DNA of 64,000 bases, taken from Aplysia californica. Lineage: Eukaryota > Mollusca > Gastropoda > Aplysiida > Aplysiidae. The translations under genes were made by a program, and so were the position numbers. Of this stretch, positions 60,721 through 64,000 are shown piece after piece; the first letter of the stretch is position 1; the number at the start of each line of letters is the position of its first letter. The notes beneath the pieces are model-generated. The model was not told the DNA's origin, searched no databases, and was given only the letters and a program-made list of their open reading frames with translations. The stretch is from NCBI RefSeq assembly GCF_000002075.1, contig NW_004797837.1, positions 214,171 through 278,170 on the forward strand, read 5' to 3'.

Positions 60721-61095
60721 CCCCTTTATGACCTATACGACATACACCATTCGTCATTTTTCTTACACGGCGAAGGAGGCAAGATGCTGATGTGACATAC
60801 AGAGTTTGTCATGCCTTGCGAAGCGCAAGGACTATGATGATGGAACGTTGTTCGTCATAGGTCGTACACTGCATACTGCTTCTATTTGATGCATTTTGTA
60901 AAATTAATTGCAGATTTGCATTTGAGAATATTTATTCCGAAGAAAGAACATTTTTCCTTTCAAATATAGTCAGTGGTATTTGAAAACAGGGTCCAATTAT
61001 AGGAAACTGACCACTACCTCTAGCCCTACTCTGTGTCCCTGGAGACCCAGAACTGTGCCTGGTGCAGCAAAAACTGACCCTGTGTCACATGGGGG
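60721..61095. mobile_element. piggyBac-like MITE, copy 1
   Basis: TTAA flanks both sides (60717-60720 and 61096-61099). The ends are CCCCTTTATGAC on the left and, reversed, CCCCCATGTGACAC on the right. The interior GGCGAAGGAGGCAAGATGCT recurs at 37030. The TTAA target and CCC start point to piggyBac. No gene inside. Confidence 0.65.
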
Positions 61096-61336
61096 TTAAA
61101 CATCACAGGTAATTTTTTCACAATATGTTGATCACGCTTTTATGCAACCCAGCAACTTAAGTTGATGCATTAGGAGAAATTGTGGCTACGGTTGAAAATG
61201 GCTGTATCTGACTCCATCTTCATAACAGATTCATGTTACAGCAATCGGCTGCTGTCTATTCACAGATTTAAAAAAAAAAAAGAACTTACTTTCATTAAAG
61301 TCAGCTATCAGCCAACTAACATAAATAGGCTACATG

Positions 61337-61764
61337 TATGTGTTACGACCCAGTGGAATCAGGGGCTCATCAGTTTTTGGGCATATGGAGTTATTGGTAT
61401 CATCTTAAATGTTGTACATTTGCCTTGCAGTTGATGAAAAGCATACTGATTTATCTTGAATAGAAGTGATTGAAGGAGGAGGGGGTCACCTGGTTTCGGA
61501 GGTAAAATTAGCAAGAAAATGGCCGCCAAAGTTTTGTGACTTCCATAGCTTAGAATCCTTGGAAACTGTAAATTTAAATTTGCTGGGCCATTAATCAACA
61601 TTTTTCTATAAAATTCACACATAAGTGTTTTTGAATGGACACACAAGGTGTTGAGCAAAAAAATAAAAATTTGAAAAAAATGTCCAAACAGGCAGAAACA
61701 TGTCGATTCCTCGGATTTCCTTATTACGACGAGCACCTGATTTCACCACGATGCCTCACATATA
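61337..61764 (+). mobile_element. MITE family A, copy 4
   Basis: It starts TGTGTTACGACCCAGTGGAA and ends, reversed, with TATATGTGAGGCATCGTGG, so the inverted ends are long and clear. The core AAATTAGCAAGAAAATGGCC is present. It lies upstream of the visible ARL2 exons, probably in an ARL2 intron. Confidence 0.75.
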
Positions 61765-62149
61765 TCTTGATTACCAATGTTTAGACCAGAGAGGGTTTAC
61801 AGTAATAGAGAGGTGACACTCGTGGCGGCGCTCCATAACAACAGTGCATAACACGGAGATGCTCAGGGATGCTGTCATGTCATGAGAAAATGTAGTGCCG
61901 TCTGTAGTTAGTTCACTAGGTTACTAGGCCTTTAACAAAGAAGGAGGCTTGTGATTTCTATTGCATATTTTAGGCAACCCCCTGCCTCCCTTGGCCATAC
62001 ATAAACTGTAAGACCTGTTTTTGGCTTAAGTTAACATACATTCTAGTAAACAACTAGACGCAGATACATTACTTCGTCCCAATAGATCTGAAAAAATAAT
62101 ATCACTGTAATAATCGGTTTCATTTTCAGCAAATCTATTCGTTCTCCAA

Positions 62150-62303
62150 TGTCTCTCTGTCATCTCTCTCTCTCTCTCCCTCTCTGTCGGTCTGTCTGTC
62201 TGTCTTTTTTTCTCTCCCTGTCTCTTTTTCTCTCTCCTTGTCTATCTTTCTCCCCCCTCTCTCCCTCTGTCTACCCGTCTGTCTACCTGTCTGTCTGCCT
62301 GCC

Positions 62304-62362
<59 letters not shown>

Positions 62363-62449
62363 ATCTATCTCTATCTCTCTCTGTCTCCCTTTCTCTGTCT
62401 CTCTTTCTCCCCTCTCTCGCTCTGTCTATATGTCTGTCTGTTATCTGTT

Positions 62450-62492
<43 letters not shown>

Positions 62493-62536
62493 TTCTGTCT
62501 GTCTGTCTGTCTATCCCTCTCTCTCTCTCGCCCCCC

Positions 62537-62572
<36 letters not shown>

Positions 62573-62636
62573 GTCTCTTCCTCCCCTCTCTCGCTCTGTC
62601 TATATGTCAGTCTGTTTTTCTCTCTCTGTCTCTGTT

Positions 62637-62732
<96 letters not shown>

Positions 62733-62744
62733 GCACACATACAC

Positions 62745-62779
<35 letters not shown>

Positions 62780-62780
62780 T
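62150..62780. repeat. (TCTG)n/(CT)n compound microsatellite ending in (CA)n
   Basis: About 630 bp of CT, TCTG and TCTA repeats, then CA repeats at 62748-62775. The long open frames over it on both strands come from the repeat and are not genes. Confidence 0.9.
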
Positions 62781-63529
62781 TATATTAAATTCTCACAATT
62801 TCAGATCATGGAAAAGCACATGAAGCAATAATGATAGATCTACCACTTAAAGCGTTTAATAGGATCCCTAACACCTTCAATCTCCCATCCCCCCTCCCCC
62901 CTAAAAAAAAGGTAATCGGACAAAGAAAGTAGCAAAACCGATCGAGGTAATCGGACAAAGAAAGTAGCAAAATCGATCGATGGCACTTTGTATTTAGACA
63001 TCTTTTCGCAGACCCAGGTAACATATCTTTCACTAGTAGAATGCAAGCTCAATTTGGGCATTTAGACAGGATTAAAAAAAACAATTTATAGCTGATATAA
63101 CAAAGTTGAAGTGTGTTGAGTTTGTGCATGGAGTGTCAGTCTAGTAGGACCACAATCCCATTGTCATTATTTAGATCTATATTATTCTATTCATCAAAAT
63201 ACATTCGTCATTCTTTGGAAATCGAAAGAAACTCAGATTTTCATTCTAATAGGTGCAGTTTATAGCATAACACAATTGACATTTCGTGCTAACCGGGGTC
63301 ATGCTTGTCTGCGATCAACGTGAATGCCTTGAACAATGGACGCAGTTTGTATTGTTTACCGCGCGTTTTTCCACGATCAGCTGGTGACCCAGATACGTGC
63401 ATCCGGGCGAAGTGTCATCTCTCTAGTATTACTGTAAACTCTCTGGTTTAGACACAAATGTTTCGGGCATGGAAAGTCAGCAGAGATACAGACACGTCAC
63501 AATATCCACCCCCTCTCCCTGGCTACCGG

Positions 63530-63689
63530 ACAATGAAAGACTAGTCTGGACATGAATGTAAATCTAAGTAATGAATTGCTCACTGGTCCGTGGAAACAGA
63601 CATTGCTGTATGCTTAGCCCTACATTGTGATGCAATTTACAGAATCGAAAGTCAGGCTCAACGACTTCGTTAGATCCGAGTTTCACTAG
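63530..63689. mobile_element. fragment of the 24406-type pogo-like element
   Basis: CAACGACTTCGTTAGATCCG and the end TTTCACTAG match the right end at 25190-25230, and the 120 bp before it match loosely. No left end was found. Confidence 0.45.
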
Positions 63690-64000
63690 AAAATGAAAAT
63701 CAAACCCCTTTGGTCACTATTTAAAAATTCACCTGTTAACATGGATTTCAGGCACAACATTCTGTCACAATGTCTTCTGCACAGCATTTTAAGAATTTAT
63801 CTGATAAGTTTATTCCCTGTAAATGTGCCTATTTTCAGAAATATGCATTTCAACACAAGCATTATATCATATATATACCTCTACAAGATGTCTTCTTCAA
63901 CGACTCTTGAAAAAAAACCTTCCAAAATATTAGAGCTTTTATAAGAAGACCGTAGTCTGTGATGTAGGCCTTATTGTTAAGCCAGTTAAGCTCTTCATTG

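Noticed and set aside
62149-62831. Long open frames on both strands rich in Leu/Ser/Cys or Arg/Asp/Gln
   Set aside because: They are translations of the TCTG/CT microsatellite, which has no stops in several frames.
1-64000. CRISPR arrays, operons, prophage or retroviral elements
   Set aside because: The window is eukaryotic; no array with regular spacers and no LTR, capsid or envelope signature was recognised.

Overview
This is a eukaryotic, almost certainly animal, window. The genes are split by long introns with GT..AG borders, most of the DNA is intron or intergenic, and it is crowded with LINEs, SINEs, short inverted-repeat elements and microsatellites. The protein sequences are animal-like, and the frequent TAGATC/CTAGAT strings, LINE clades and repeat style suggest a mollusc, perhaps a gastropod. 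That placement is an inference.

Four host genes can be read. GFM2 (+, 5642..19001, 10 coding exons) encodes mitochondrial ribosome-releasing factor 2 (EF-G2mt) and reads through complete. NRDE2 (-, 44911..29039, 11 coding exons) encodes the nuclear exosome regulator that binds MTR4. It also reads through complete and has an acidic C-terminal tail. A 345-residue FG-GAP/WD-like beta-propeller gene (+, 45450..58100, 8 exons) starts about 540 bp from the NRDE2 start, head to head, so the two probably share a promoter region. The two last coding exons of ARL2 (-, 60568..59748) close the window; its 5' exons lie beyond the right edge. GFM2 and NRDE2 converge on a 10-kb gene-free stretch (19.0-29.0 kb). 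The propeller gene and ARL2 converge at 58.1-59.7 kb.

The rest is mainly mobile DNA. The most interesting piece is a 4.6-kb DNA transposon (48853..53488) in propeller intron 3. It has terminal inverted repeats, a perfect TATT target duplication, inverted subterminal repeats, and a decayed intron-bearing transposase-like gene resembling the poorly described DUF7869-type family. A P-element-like transposase remnant (about 20.0-21.5 kb) lies between two TA-flanked CAGT-type inverted ends. Other elements are a 5'-truncated CR1/L2-like LINE, an I-like LINE fragment with RNase H and CCHC, two tRNA-type SINEs, five copies of a 430-bp MITE family, a pair of TTAA-flanked piggyBac-like MITEs, several different pogo/Tigger-like non-autonomous elements whose ends carry iterated motifs, and several foldback elements. 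I recognised no retroviral, LTR or Polinton element and no RNA gene other than SINE heads.
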